NCBI RefSeq assembly: GCF_037126465.1
Contig: NC_088202.1
Span: forward strand, 118,682,123 to 118,746,122
Source: Ornithodoros turicata
Lineage: Eukaryota; Arthropoda; Arachnida; Ixodida; Argasidae
DNA: 64,000 nt
Direction of reading: 5' to 3'
Below the pieces are notes generated by a model that made no database searches, was not told the DNA's origin, and saw nothing but the letters and a program-made list of their open reading frames with translations. The position numbers were made by a program, and so were the translations under genes. This document shows, in pieces, positions 33,531-44,290 of this stretch. Positions within the stretch are counted from its first letter, which is position 1. Every line of letters starts with the position of its first letter.

Positions 33531-35909
33531 CAGTATATTTCTAGTACAACGGGCCCTTTTAAGTGTGGTTTTCGTGATCCTTCGGCTACAGTGGCGCTAC
33601 TGGCCTCGGCTACGTGTCGTGCTCGGACCTTTTCATTTTGCATACGGAATGGAATAGTGCCACAGGATGTTAACTCATTGTTTGGAGGGATTTCACCATC
33701 TATTGGACATGGCATCCGACTGTGCAAGATCGTTAGATCTGAGATGCATAGGCAATCGTGGATGTACAGGAACATTTTGGCGGTTCAAGTTTCCGAGTTG
33801 TGGACACAGAATGTAGCCGCAAAAAGGCTAGTGGAATTTCGGCGTCTCGCAAAAACAGCTACGGAGGCAATGTGGAGCGTCCAAATAAGGCAGCTACTTC
33901 GCCTGTGTGATAAGCCTCGAAAGTCACAATCACAAGCCGTTCATACCCCGGAACCGATACAATTGCCGCCCGGCATTGCAAAGGTGTTGTCCCTGGGTCC
34001 CAAGTTCGCTGCGGAACCAAGATGCTCAGGACCGGAGATGCTGTCGATAGTTCACCAGGTGGCCAGTAAGGCAGCCGAGGAGGACCATGATCGATGTGTC
34101 TCGGAAGGAGTAGACATCGTGAGTCGCCACAACGCAGATATGTCCAGGAATCCAATACAATATGCAAGAGCGTTTCTCCAGGAAAATGAACTCGCCGTCC
34201 TCCCCGCAGATAAGGAGGGTGGTTTCGTCGTGCTACCGAAAGGCAAGTTCATCGACAAAGCGACGTGTGCAGTCTCCGCGGTGCTCGAGCGTCGGAGGAA
34301 CGTCTCCCTGGCCAAGGTCAAAACCAGGGCTAAGGAACTATGTCGTCAGTTGCACGTAGATAAGCTGGTGAAGACCATCGACCGAAGTGAGAGGGATTCT
34401 CTGGAAGTGTTTTTCAGTGGGAAAACTCACAAACCGGGAGTGCCCTTAAGAGTTATTGTGTCAGAGAGAGGAACTTGGCAGAAAGCAATAGCGTTATTTT
34501 TACAAGAAAAGCTGAATATGCTGGAAGTAGAGGACCCCTTTCTGATAAGAAGTTCTGATAAGGTAATTGAATTCTTGAGATCACACCCGAGCGATGGGTT
34601 CTCTGCTTTGTCGGTAGATATCAAGGATCTGTACTATTCATTGCCGCATGACTTAGTAAGCCATTGTGTTGAGGAGGCAATCGAGAAGTTCGGAAACATT
34701 CGTTTTCAGAATGCGACGGGAATCTCGGTGTGCGGTTTTTTAGAGTTGTTATCTGTGTACCTCAACTCTACATATGTTAAATGGCAGGGGGAGTATCTAA
34801 TCCAGAAGCAAGGAATATGCATTGGGTCTTGCTTGGCCCCGGTACTTAGTGACATTGTGTTGGCAAGACTAGACAGGGAGATCGCAGGTCGAGTACAGAA
34901 CGAGGTCGTTCGCGTATTCCGATATGTCGATGACTATCTGGTCGTTCTGAGGCACCAGGATACTGAGCAGATGATGGAGTCAGTCCTGACATCGATACAG
35001 GAAGCCTTGAGACCGCTTGAAACCACCCAAGAGAGGATGACCAATGGCAGCATTAAGTTCCTGGATCTAAGTCTGACGTTCACCGAAGAGCACGCCTGTT
35101 GGATGTACTCGCCCAGAGGTAACAAACCTCTCCTGCCTTTTTCGTCAGCCCATTCGAAGTTGGTGAAGAGGAGCATAATTAATACGTGTTTTCGGAACGC
35201 TATCAACAAATCATGCCCCCATTCTATGAGTCATAGCATGCACCAACAGGCCATCAGGCTAGAAAAGTCGGGGTATCCAACGACCTTGCTCACGACGGTT
35301 GCCGAGTCCCTGCTCAGAAAGACTTCAAGTCGGAGACAATCGGATCCGGAGTTGGAGGATAGAACAGCAAGAACCGCAGTTATTCCCTATATCCATAAAG
35401 TATCCCATAAACTCAAAAAAATGGCTGGTCGTGCCGACGTCCGAGTTGTGTTCTCGGCCCCAGAAAAACTCATTAAACTTTGTCGGCTGCTCAACGGCGT
35501 ACATCGAGAACCGAAGGGGTGCAAAAAGCAACACAGGAATCCGTACGTGGAATGCAGGCAGAACGTTGTCTACAGGATTCCACTTTCGTGCGGAAAGTCA
35601 TACGTGGGACAAACAGGGCGCTGTGTGAACGACCGACTGCGGGAGCATTGGCTAAACTTCAAGAACTGCAGGGGTGGGTGGCTAGCGGAACACTGCAGGG
35701 TGTGTGGGTGTGAGCCTGTGGTAGCCCAATGTGTAATCATCGGAAGGAATTCAGACAGAACAGCTAGAGAGATTATAGAGGCCCAAACAATCAAGGATTT
35801 GGGTCAAACCTGTGTCAGTGTTTCTTCCATTGCTTTACCTGACAGGGAGCTGACGTACCTCGACACGTGTAAAAGTAGAAAGAACCGGCAGGTGGCCAGA
35901 AGCGTTTAA
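33444..35909 (+). CDS. Penelope-like element protein: reverse transcriptase with GIY-YIG endonuclease, open frame
   Basis: The frame is uninterrupted over 821 codons, close to the usual Penelope length. The first ATG lies in the upstream terminal repeat; a start at M101 or another internal Met is equally possible. Residues 100-380 are the N-terminal region, with ADKEGGFVVL near 255. The reverse transcriptase follows: motif A VDIKDLYYSL with Asp392, motif B QGICIGS at 456-462, motif C YVDD at 494-497. A linker with SAPEKLIKLC near 671-680 leads to the GIY-YIG nuclease: VVY at 708-710, YVGQT at 720-724, Arg726, R-L-R-E-H at 731-735, a Cys cluster C-R-V-C-G-C at 751-756, and AREIIEA with Glu776/Glu779. 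The protein would nick DNA and prime reverse transcription in the nucleus. It has no visible frame lesion and may be active. Confidence 0.9.
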   Translation: MLCSFLSPRPIALSSSMVSYQQAQISSLFQYISSTTGPFKCGFRDPSATVALLASATCRARTFSFCIRNGIVPQDVNSLFGGISPSIGHGIRLCKIVRSEMHRQSWMYRNILAVQVSELWTQNVAAKRLVEFRRLAKTATEAMWSVQIRQLLRLCDKPRKSQSQAVHTPEPIQLPPGIAKVLSLGPKFAAEPRCSGPEMLSIVHQVASKAAEEDHDRCVSEGVDIVSRHNADMSRNPIQYARAFLQENELAVLPADKEGGFVVLPKGKFIDKATCAVSAVLERRRNVSLAKVKTRAKELCRQLHVDKLVKTIDRSERDSLEVFFSGKTHKPGVPLRVIVSERGTWQKAIALFLQEKLNMLEVEDPFLIRSSDKVIEFLRSHPSDGFSALSVDIKDLYYSLPHDLVSHCVEEAIEKFGNIRFQNATGISVCGFLELLSVYLNSTYVKWQGEYLIQKQGICIGSCLAPVLSDIVLARLDREIAGRVQNEVVRVFRYVDDYLVVLRHQDTEQMMESVLTSIQEALRPLETTQERMTNGSIKFLDLSLTFTEEHACWMYSPRGNKPLLPFSSAHSKLVKRSIINTCFRNAINKSCPHSMSHSMHQQAIRLEKSGYPTTLLTTVAESLLRKTSSRRQSDPELEDRTARTAVIPYIHKVSHKLKKMAGRADVRVVFSAPEKLIKLCRLLNGVHREPKGCKKQHRNPYVECRQNVVYRIPLSCGKSYVGQTGRCVNDRLREHWLNFKNCRGGWLAEHCRVCGCEPVVAQCVIIGRNSDRTAREIIEAQTIKDLGQTCVSVSSIALPDRELTYLDTCKSRKNRQVARSV

Positions 35910-36006
35910 GCAGCTGGTACGACAAATTTCATTAAAGTGTTGGAAGTTAGCGCATGTGTTGTGTTCCTTCTTAAGTCCTCGTCTTATAGCGCTCAGCAGC
36001 AGTATG
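35619..36006 (+). repeat. Penelope pseudo-LTR, right outer copy
   Basis: This is the 3' end of the right element, with an ATTAAA hexamer near 35930. It terminates at cagcagcagtatg directly before the target-site duplication, about 32 bp shorter than the left outer copy. Confidence 0.85.
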
Positions 36007-36094
36007 GCTATATTGCAATTGATTTCATCTCGGAAAAGTGATTGATATATTTTTAAAAAATCTGTTCACACTTAGCGTGGACACCCTGTATATG

Positions 36095-36550
36095 ATAAGA
36101 CTGTTGACACTTAGCAGCATCACTTACGAGTCTCCGGGACATTCGCGTTTTGAATTCAAAGCTGGCGGACTCCATAAAAGACTCCATAAAAAAACGTAAG
36201 AAAAGGTTTTGTCAAGAAGCGGAGACGTGTCGGGTGTAGAGCGTTCAGTTCATCACCTGTCCTTTCCACGACGTCAGATGAACAACAACGCTTCCTGCTC
36301 GGTCGGCTTGCCGGCGCCGCGACGCCGGACAAAGTCGCAAGAAAGAAAGAAAAAGACGGCGCGACGTCAGCGGCTGGCAGCCGAGAGAGGGGGCATTTCT
36401 GCCGCGAGATTCAAAGCTCTCTCGCGCGCCAGGATTGAGGGCTACGCTCAAACTTTTTGTGCGAGTATGTATCACTGGGCTCAGAATCTTAATTTCTACT
36501 TCTCCCGTCATATTTTATTCCGATCATTTCCATGCTCCCTTAAGTCATCC
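36095..36550. other. No gene recognised
   Basis: The stretch follows the old repeat end near 36077-36092. Open frames cover it but show no recognisable domain. Confidence 0.35.
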
Positions 36551-36556
36551 CGCACG

Positions 36557-36858
36557 TTGGTGGTAGCCAAGGTTGAGCTGAAGACTGGGAGGTGGTTGGT
36601 TCGAATCCTACCCCCGGCCGTGCTGTCTGAGGTTTGCCCTTGGTTTGCCGAACCTTTCTAGGTGAATGTCGGCACAGTTCCCCCTGAAGTTGGCCCAGGA
36701 CACATACTAACCCCCCCAATCCCCCACTTCTTCCTACTCTCCTCTCTCCATCTCTGCACATCGGACGCCGCTCATAGGCTAACCGCTCATAGTTGCTTCG
36801 CCGCGCTAACCCGGAATAAACAACAACAACAACAAAAAAAACAACAACAAAGAAACAA
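36557..36858 (+). mobile_element. tRNA-derived SINE with CAA tail
   Basis: Head ttggtggtagccaaggttga, B box GGTTCGAATCC at about 36599, body ggcacagttccccctgaagt and tggcccaggacacatactaa. The 3' part reads cggacgccgctcataggc, then ctaacccggaataaa and a CAA-rich tail. It is the best match to the copy at 9774-10033 and forms a subfamily with it, distinct from the CAC-tailed copies. Confidence 0.85.
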
Positions 36859-36859
36859 G

Positions 36860-39824
36860 GGTTTCTCCCGTTAGTGTATTTTCTTCATAACACTTTTGTA
36901 TTGCAAAAGGCCATCATTTATTCGGGGAATACATTTTTCATTAAGACTTAAAAGCCTAAGTATGTGAAGAATAGTGGCCAGGATTTTCAGGACACACGTT
37001 CTAGTTTTCTTTTTTTTTTCACAGTTTGCCACCCGATATTTTTGCGAAATATGTATCCTCGGTGTGATCATGCCGTCACTCCTCATGATACCGTATGAGG
37101 TGAATGCAAGCTGCCACTACAAAAATCTAAATCGCTGAAAACGAACGTGTCAGTCTCAAAGCCAACAAACTTGTAAACATGCACAGATCGCCGCTAGATG
37201 TGGTTTATTTGTGGTGAATCTCTCTCGACGCGATACTGACTTGGATAAGACTCGTCAAATTCGTGTGAATACCCACACCTCAGTTTCAAACTCATTTCTT
37301 GTTGTCAACAGTAAAACCGAATAACTGAGCATTTAATTTGCGCTTGATGCATTTTCATACCCTCTTATGTCGAATATGCAAAGAAACCGATTGCCTTGGA
37401 GCACAATAGGCCAAACATTCTCGGTGCAGAAACACACGGGTTTGATGTGGCCGTCGTCTGTTACTTTTGCGCTGTGGAACGTTGCAGAGGGCTCGCGCGT
37501 CGACAGAGGGAGGTTGTCGCTACCTTTCTTCATACAGGTGCTCTAAGGCCTGTTCCTATATATGGGGGTTTGCTATATAGCGCAAAAAAGAAAACAAAAA
37601 CGTATACACATATATAGCGCGATATTTTTTGCCCCTCGAAGTGCTTCAAAGCGCTAAAAATTAGCGCTGGCGGGAGTTGAGCTCGTGTTAAATCTTTCAG
37701 CACTAATCTTAGCACTATACATTCGTGTTGGCCAATGAGTTGGCTCTTAAACAGTGACGTCGCGGAAGTCGTGGATAGTACAAACGGATTAAAAGCGCTT
37801 GTGAGGCGAAGCGGTGGAGTTGTTTTGCTTCGATATTTCACGGCACGGCGACCGCATTGGAACCGGCGAATCTGTTATCCAAAATGCTGATAATTTTTTG
37901 CCCAGTCAGTTGATCGAACTTATTTGTCCGCATGCTATCGAACTACGGAGGAGCCATAATGGGAGAGACCGGATACGACCAACGTCACCGTCAGCGACGC
38001 TTGTGCGTGCTGTTTGTGTAGCGCTATCTTAGCCCACTGCTATCTTCATACTATCTCGTCGCGGGAGAGAGTGAAGTTTCACCTCCTGTCTTTCAGCTCC
38101 GTGCTTTAGTATTACCCACACAACGTCATGCTTCCACAGAATATGGTCACCTGACAAAAACACGACCAAATTACGCAGTCGGAATAAAGAAAAGTATCGA
38201 CTGGAGCCCCCGTACATTGAAAAGTCATTGTAGGCTTATATGTGATCCTGCCGTCCAATTACCTCGCGATCACTACGCAACGACTATCAGCGATGCGATA
38301 TAGCAAAACAGCAATATGCTGAGCTGCACGCCATAGATTTGTGTGTGTGTGTGTGTGTGTTTGCGTTGTACTGCGTGAGTTTGCGGCAACACTGCCTACA
38401 CTCGAGCAGCTGAACCGCGCCTGCGCACATGGGATCCGTAAACAAAGCTGTGCTGCTATGGTGAACTATAGTGCTGCTGCATCACCCACATTTTTTCCCC
38501 CTTCTTAAAGCGGTCTTCCTCTCCTTTTTTATTTTCTCAGGTGAGGGAGAAAGGAGGCCGGCGATGTTGGTCTCTGCTTCTTCGTGTGCGATTCAAAGGC
38601 CCGGATTTCGTTGGGAATACGCTTCGCTGCATCCATAAACAGGACTCTCTTGCAAATGGCTTGACTTTTGCGACATGAAGGAATGGATCTGCGACGCTTC
38701 ATATGTGGATTTTTTCGTGCCGCACGCGTATTTTCTTGCCACGGAAAAATCTTCAATGCGACCTATTTGTACGCATTTCTTTAGGACCTACATAGGCGGA
38801 ATTCAAAATTCAGCGCTGAATCGTTGTTACTATACGCTGTAGCCATGCGTGCAATTTTGACGAAATAACGAAGATGATGGGCCAAGAAAGAAATCATGAA
38901 GAAGTAATGAAATAAATCACAATGGGGGAGGAAGTCGCGACGGGGTATAACAGGCTACCCCAGCACCACTACAGTAAATTATCTGATGAGAAGATAACTA
39001 TAAAAAGAAGAAACGAAATCGTTAAAGGGAAGGGAAGTAAGAGCAGTGGCAGAGATTAGTTAATGCGTGCACGGACGGGGGGGGGGGGGAGGTGTGGATA
39101 TGAAGGTTTATTAAAGTAAAAGGAAAGGTCAGGCAGACGGGTCGACTTGCTATAAAGCAAAACAGATAAATCGCAGTCACAGTGTTCATCACAACGGGCT
39201 GGATGACACGTCCTGCAATTTTCAATTTGGAAGGACACGCGCGTACAATGGTGCAGGAGCTAGGCGATTGCGGTAGCGCACTAGCAAACTGTGCGATGAC
39301 GATTTTTTTTCCTTCTTTTCCTCCCCCCTTCCACCACCCCCTCTCCCCACTACAAAGGTTCAAGTACACAGTACGATGTCAGCATTAATTTCCTGTGCGG
39401 GGTGGTAAATGCGGCAGTTCTGTTGACATGAATAGCACTGTAACACCATCATTAAATTAAATACCGTTTGCCATTGTTTGTGCTTTTGGGGGCTTGACAC
39501 AGCCCACAGTTTCCAGGTTCACGCGTTCTTCGTAAACCGCACGATTGTAAACGTCAGCCATAACAGGTTTAGTGTGTGCTTTCTGTATGGTACCCTGCTG
39601 CAATAGTACTGGCCTTTCCTGGTTGTCGAATGGAGCACACCAGATTTTTCTTGAACATTATACCAGCGGACGACCCTTAAAGGGAGCAAAAGCGCAAAAG
39701 AATTTCTCCTCGCGCAGCCGTTGCGTCGTGCGTGCTTGAGTAATATTTATTTATTTCATCACAGAAATGATTGGGAGCAGACGCAAAAAGTCACTTCTCG
39801 TCACTTGACGAGGTCTGCATCCCA
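36860..39824. other. No gene recognised; TG microsatellite, G11 run
   Basis: A (TG)n microsatellite lies at 38340-38361 and a G-run at 39078-39088. Near 38920-38970 ggggtataacaggctacccc looks like part of a LINE 3' UTR, too short to assign. No domains were found. Confidence 0.4.
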
Positions 39825-39960
39825 TACAGCAACAGCGCAGACGAGGTTAATAAGGTTTCTTTACTTCATAAATTTTACTACCATAACCCTTCCTATATAA
39901 TCTCTATTTTCACCTCCTCATCGCATATCCAAGAAAACATCTACACAAACAGGCAGGACA
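39825..39960 (+). mobile_element. LINE 3'-end fragment related to the one at 43265-43350
   Basis: This stretch resembles 43275-43355: both contain acttcataaatttactac-type sequence, ataatctctattttcacctc and catatccaa. In one frame it reads LLHKFYYHNPS. It is the C-terminal scrap of a second LINE of the same family, ending against a minus-strand LINE piece. Confidence 0.55.
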
Positions 39961-39964
39961 TTTG

Positions 39965-40510
39965 AAAACTGTTTTAACTTTAGAAGTATTCTCTGACCGA
40001 CCGTTTGGAGGATTTCAATAAATCAATACTGTTGAGCAAAATAGGCAGTGTATATTGCAATCTTTGCTCATCATATATTGTTCTACATCTTGAAATAAAC
40101 CAGGCTTGCTGCTGGCGGTGAAAATATGCGCAAGCAAATCGCGACAAGCTGTCTATTTCGAAGAAAGCTGTGTTATTTTCAAATTTTACGTTTCTTTGTT
40201 TTTTTATAAGTCTATTTTGGTACATATTGTATGATTACATGGTGAACCCTCCAATTTTGTTGTAGTATTACGAGAATATCGTGAAAATAACTCTTTGCGG
40301 TAGAACCCCGTACAAGAAAACAATAATTTAGGTGAGGTAGTATCGATGTATAATAAAGTGAGAACATAACGTCAACTGAAAGGTTGATCTTATCCCTGTA
40401 CATCACACCCATTCCGGTGTACGTTTTTGACCCCACAGATACAATGTAATTTTCCCATCTCATCGAGGCAGAGAAACCTGCCGCTGCTGATAGTTGTTCA
40501 GATACCGACA
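39965..40510 (-). mobile_element. LINE reverse transcriptase thumb fragment
   Basis: The minus strand reads KTYTGMGVMYRDKINLS, then LYYTSILPHLNYCFLVRGST and AKSYFHDILVILQQ. This is the thumb region of LINE reverse transcriptases, where L-Y-x-S-L-I-x-P-x-L-x-Y-C is common. Downstream frames carry stops. The family differs from the plus-strand LINEs on either side. Confidence 0.6.
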
Positions 40511-40689
40511 TGTCTCCTCCTTCTCATAAGAGTCCCTGATGTAACGCGTTCACATTTAACACTGCTCTATACAAATGTACGTAGTTTACGCTGAAGTGAT
40601 AAGCCTGATCTCTTATTCGATGAGCCACATCGATGATTGGGATGCTGACATTATACCACTAACCTAGACTTGGTTGTCGCCTGAAATGA

Positions 40690-43565
40690 CGGATAATGAA
40701 GTTTTCAACAATAGATCTTTGATGTATGTATCATGTTTTTCGAGGGCATATAGGGTATCGGTAGTGGTGTGCCTTTCGCTGTCAAAACATGTTTTAAACC
40801 TACTATTGTCAATCTGTCCATCTGTAATCTTGAAATGGTGTGGATCTCCATTCATGGAGTCCATAATAACGTCATATTTGGTTTGCATGCGATATCGCCC
40901 GCCCGACGCTCTGCCAATCTTTGTTTCATCACTACAAAATGCTCTCTGCGAATTATGTCCCAAATATCCTCCATCCGTTGTCTACTTGATAGGTGATTTT
41001 AATTTTCCTGCCCTTGTTTGGGATGTTTTACCTTTTTCTTAGCCGCGTAACAATGTTTGCGAAGATTTTCTTACCGTTGTTTCAACGTTTAATCTGACCC
41101 AATTAATTGCGTCGCCTAGCAGAATTTGCTCCACCCGCTTCAGCACATTGGACTGGTTCTTTGCAACACACCCTGATACCATTCGTTCCGTTGATTTGTT
41201 GCCTGGTATCAGTGACCATGTCATTTTGGTATCTTCAATAGAAATCTGTTTTACCAGGGAGCCTGTTTTGGCTAAAACTATCACGCGCTACGCAAAAGGA
41301 AACTTTCAGACCATCAACGATTCCCTTTCCGTTTCCTCTCAAGGCTTCCTCTCTGGTTTCACCTTGAGGTCACTGAATGAGAACTGGCGTCTCTTCGAGA
41401 ATGGAGTTAATCGTTTGATTGAACTCGATATTCCCAGAGTTTCTATTCCAACTTGCAAAGGTAAGCTACGGTTTAATAGAGATCTTAAACGCCTTAGGAA
41501 CACGAAGAAGCCTCTGTTGCGCAGGGCTCGTGGCAGTCGTGGCCCCAACAGTTGAGAGAAATGTCATTCTGCTGCAAGTGCGTACAGACAATATGCTCTC
41601 TCTGCAAAAACAAATTTTCTGAGCTCGACATTACCATCCGTTCTTCGCACTAGTCCTATGGGATTCCATTTGACCCTCAGAGAAACATGCTGTAAATCTT
41701 GTAGTTGATGGTCACACAGTGTCCCGCAATTTGTGCGCCTCTGTCCTAAATACTGATTTTTCCAAATCGTTCCCGGACTCCTCTTTGCCAATCGATCCCG
41801 GACTCCTCTGGTGTCAGCACTCATGCTGTCACCTTCCCAGTGGACCCTATCATCCTTGACCCCGCCGGAATCTTGTATCTTTTCTCTCATTCAAAAGCTC
41901 AAAGTGTCCTCCGCAATTTGCTCACATAATAAAACCCAGTAAACGAGAACAATTCATTCCTTATTTCATTTGTCTTTCAAGCCGCAACACGACGAAATCA
42001 GCCACTGTATGCACTCAGAACGCTCATTGTCCGCCATTTTTTTCTCGGACCCACCTACATCTACCAGAGAGGCAGCACCATTGTGCTGCTTGGTTCGTGA
42101 CGTCACAAAATCCACCCAACAACCCGCCGACGGGAGCGTATATATCCAAGAAGTTTTGTCGCGCTGCGACGTGTCGGCATATTTTGTAGGAATCCGTCCC
42201 AGGATGCTTTTGTGTTCCGACGCGTTGCACGACACGTCGCACATTTTGTCGTACATGTGTCTGGGCCTGAACCTCTGTCCCTTGCAACCTTCTCTAATAC
42301 ATTATCTGTTCGAATGTCATCCGCTTTCTTGAGTCCAGTTCCTTTTTCTCCGATTCACAACATGGTTTTCGTCAAGGATTCTTATGTCAAACACTGTTGG
42401 CTCTCTTTAGTCATGGTTTACTTTCCTCTGTTCACGAGAGGTGCCACATTTGACGCCATATTCATATATTTTCGCAAAGCTGTTGACACTGTCCCGCACC
42501 ATCTTCTTCTTGTCAAGTTACCTTCCCTTCAAATCGATCCCAACATCGTAGCTTGGATTCACGACTTCCTGCGTAATAGAATTCAGTTGGTCTGCGTCAA
42601 TAACACCTGTTCACCTGTTACACCTGCCCAATCAGCCGTTCCCCAAAGGTCCTTCCTTGATCCCCATCTATTTCTTACCTATATCAATGACCTACGCCTC
42701 CATAACCTCACATATAAATCTTTTTGGTGGTGACTGCGTAATATATCGTGTAATCGCTTCTCCATGCCTTACAGAACAATTTAGACGCTCTGACTTCCTT
42801 GTGTCAAATTTGCCTCATGTCACTGAATACTAATAAATGTAAATATATGTCGGTCAGTCGTAATAACAGCCCCACTAATTCCGACTCCCTTGGTAGTAGT
42901 AAACTGGATAGTGTAAATGCAAGTATTTCGGTGTGCATATTACGAACAACCTCTCCTGGGACATTCATATTAATTCCATAGTAACCAAAGCTAACCAAAC
43001 ACTCGGTTCTATTAAGCGTAATTATTCCAAAGGTGACCTTCTGACCCCCAAACGCCAGCTCTATATTTCATTAGTCCGCCCAAAACTTGAATATGCTCCG
43101 TCTGTATGGGACCCTCACCATGATCATCTGACTTCCAAATTAGAGGAGCTACAAAATCGAGACTTCCGTTTCATCTTCTCTGACTGTTCCCGTCTTTCTA
43201 GCGTAGCTCTCCTCAATGAGCGGGCTTCTCTCCCACTTCCTTCTGCTCGCCGTACCAACGCTCATCTTTCCTGACTTCATAAATTTCACTGTCATAGCAC
43301 TTTTCCTTAATAATCTCTATTTTCACCTCCTCATGACATATCCAATTGCCTAGACCACTCTGAGAAACTGTTCGTTTCATTTAGCCGTACAAATTATTAT
43401 GCTAACTCCTTTGTCCCTATGACATCTAAGGACTGGAACAACCTGCCCGCCTCCACCGTCGCCGTCCGTGATTCTACAAGTTCCGGAAGTTACTCGAGGT
43501 ATTATATTTATAGTTGATGCATCATGTACCACTCCCCCCTGTTATTCAGTACGACCTGAGGGTAA
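40690..43565 (+). mobile_element. LINE (CR1/Jockey-type) ORF2 relic: endonuclease, reverse transcriptase, C-terminus
   Basis: In order: MRYRPPDALPIFVSSLQNAL and VVYLIGDFNFPALVWD near 40880-41030 (AP endonuclease); SDHVILVSS near 41210; reverse transcriptase from 42290 with ARGATFDAIF, KAVDTVPHHLLLVKL (motif A) and AVPQRSFLDPHLFLTYINDL (motif B; the family has VPQGSVLGP). Motif C, normally FADD, reads FGGDC near 42723, so the catalytic pair is spoiled. Then LMSLNTNKCKYMS, MHITNNLSWDIHINSIV, and LYISLVRPKLEYAPSVWDPH. The end is an A-rich taaataaagaaagaaaa at 43562. Many frameshifts are present. About 41920-42285 is foreign and replaces the N-terminal part of the reverse transcriptase. Confidence 0.82.
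41920..42285. repeat. Unclassified insertion inside the LINE, with 12-bp inverted repeat
   Basis: LINE coding stops making sense at about 41920 and resumes near 42292. The inserted DNA has TGCGACGTGTCG at 42165-42176, exactly complementary to 42230-42241. No coding content is recognised. Exact borders are uncertain. Confidence 0.4.
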
Positions 43566-43839
43566 ATAAAGAAAGAAAAAAAGGAACACCTAGCGACTGA
43601 ACACTGTCAACAATCACAACCTTCTCATGCCCCAGATAAACATCGGCATTGATTTTTTTTGTCTTTGTTTTTTCTGATTGTCCCTGGATTGGCTGCGATG
43701 ATTCAACACATTGTTTGCGGAGGTCAATGATAATGCGTTTCGCGTTTCCGCCCTTCGTGGCAAAGAGAAGAAGAGGGAAATTGTACGTTGCGCTTTCCGT
43801 ACAAAAGGGAGAATAGGTGTGTAGAAAAAAAAAAAAAAA

Positions 43840-44290
43840 TGCGAACCCCGAAACTCGTCCGTCTCTGACAGCACTGCAGGCTTCTCCACCTGTGAGGAAG
43901 CGCGAGCGAGGCCACGTGCTTACAACCGCGAATAGGCCATTTGCAAAAGTTCCAGGGAGCAGCGCGCATGCCGGGAAATGCTGTGCAAAACGACAGCGAC
44001 GGTGCATACACCAGTAGGACGACGATGACGATCGGAGACGATAGCAAATCGTTGTCGTTTTGCACAGCATTTCCCGGCACGCCCTACCAGGGGGCGCGCT
44101 GCTCCCTGGAACTTTCTCAAATGGCCTATTGGAATTGTCGTAGCTCCCTTCCCCTGGCTTCGACAGCTTGACGCGTATGTAACGTTCAAAGGTTTACATT
44201 TCGTCAAGTGCGACGCGTAGAAAAATTATTCTGTTTTCCTGAATACTCTGGAGTGCGCTGCAGTACGTCCGCTATGTAATGTACAAGTGA
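43840..44290. repeat. Dispersed repeat, copy 2, interrupted by a fold-back element
   Basis: Similar to 7300-7645 on both sides of the fold-back at 43931-44130: gtgaggaagcgcgag and cacgtgcttac before it, and gacgcgtagaaaaattattct and gcagtacgtccgc after it. Copy 1 shows the uninterrupted state. Confidence 0.65.
43931..44130. mobile_element. Fold-back MITE, ~200 bp
   Basis: AATAGGCCATTTGCAAAAGT at 43931 faces its complement ending at 44130. The arms continue through tccagggagcagcgcgc and tgccgggaaatgctgtgcaa. The right arm has about 14 extra bases (cgccctaccagggg). The loop is about 50 bp. The paralogous site at 7490-7510 lacks it, so it is a discrete insertion. Confidence 0.8.

Larger units (their letters stand above)
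30177..36018. mobile_element. Palindromic head-to-head pair of Penelope-like elements with 12-bp target-site duplication
   Basis: GCTATATTGCAA lies at 30177-30188 and 36007-36018 and flanks the composite 30189-36006. The left half (minus strand) and right half (plus strand) are nearly identical inverted copies of about 2.9 kb meeting at about 33108. Each half is a Penelope-like element with partial terminal repeats: its 3' region recurs upstream of its own coding frame. The right end stops 32 bp short of the left end, so 30189-30220 has no mirror copy at the right edge. The site lies inside an older repeat whose end, tacagggtgtccacgc on the minus strand, is near 36077-36092. The near identity of the arms indicates a recent insertion. 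Confidence 0.92.

Noticed and set aside
35950..36006. Hammerhead ribozyme in the large Penelope terminal repeat
   Set aside because: The antisense words ctgctgag ... cgaggac resemble the core only loosely; GAAA is missing.
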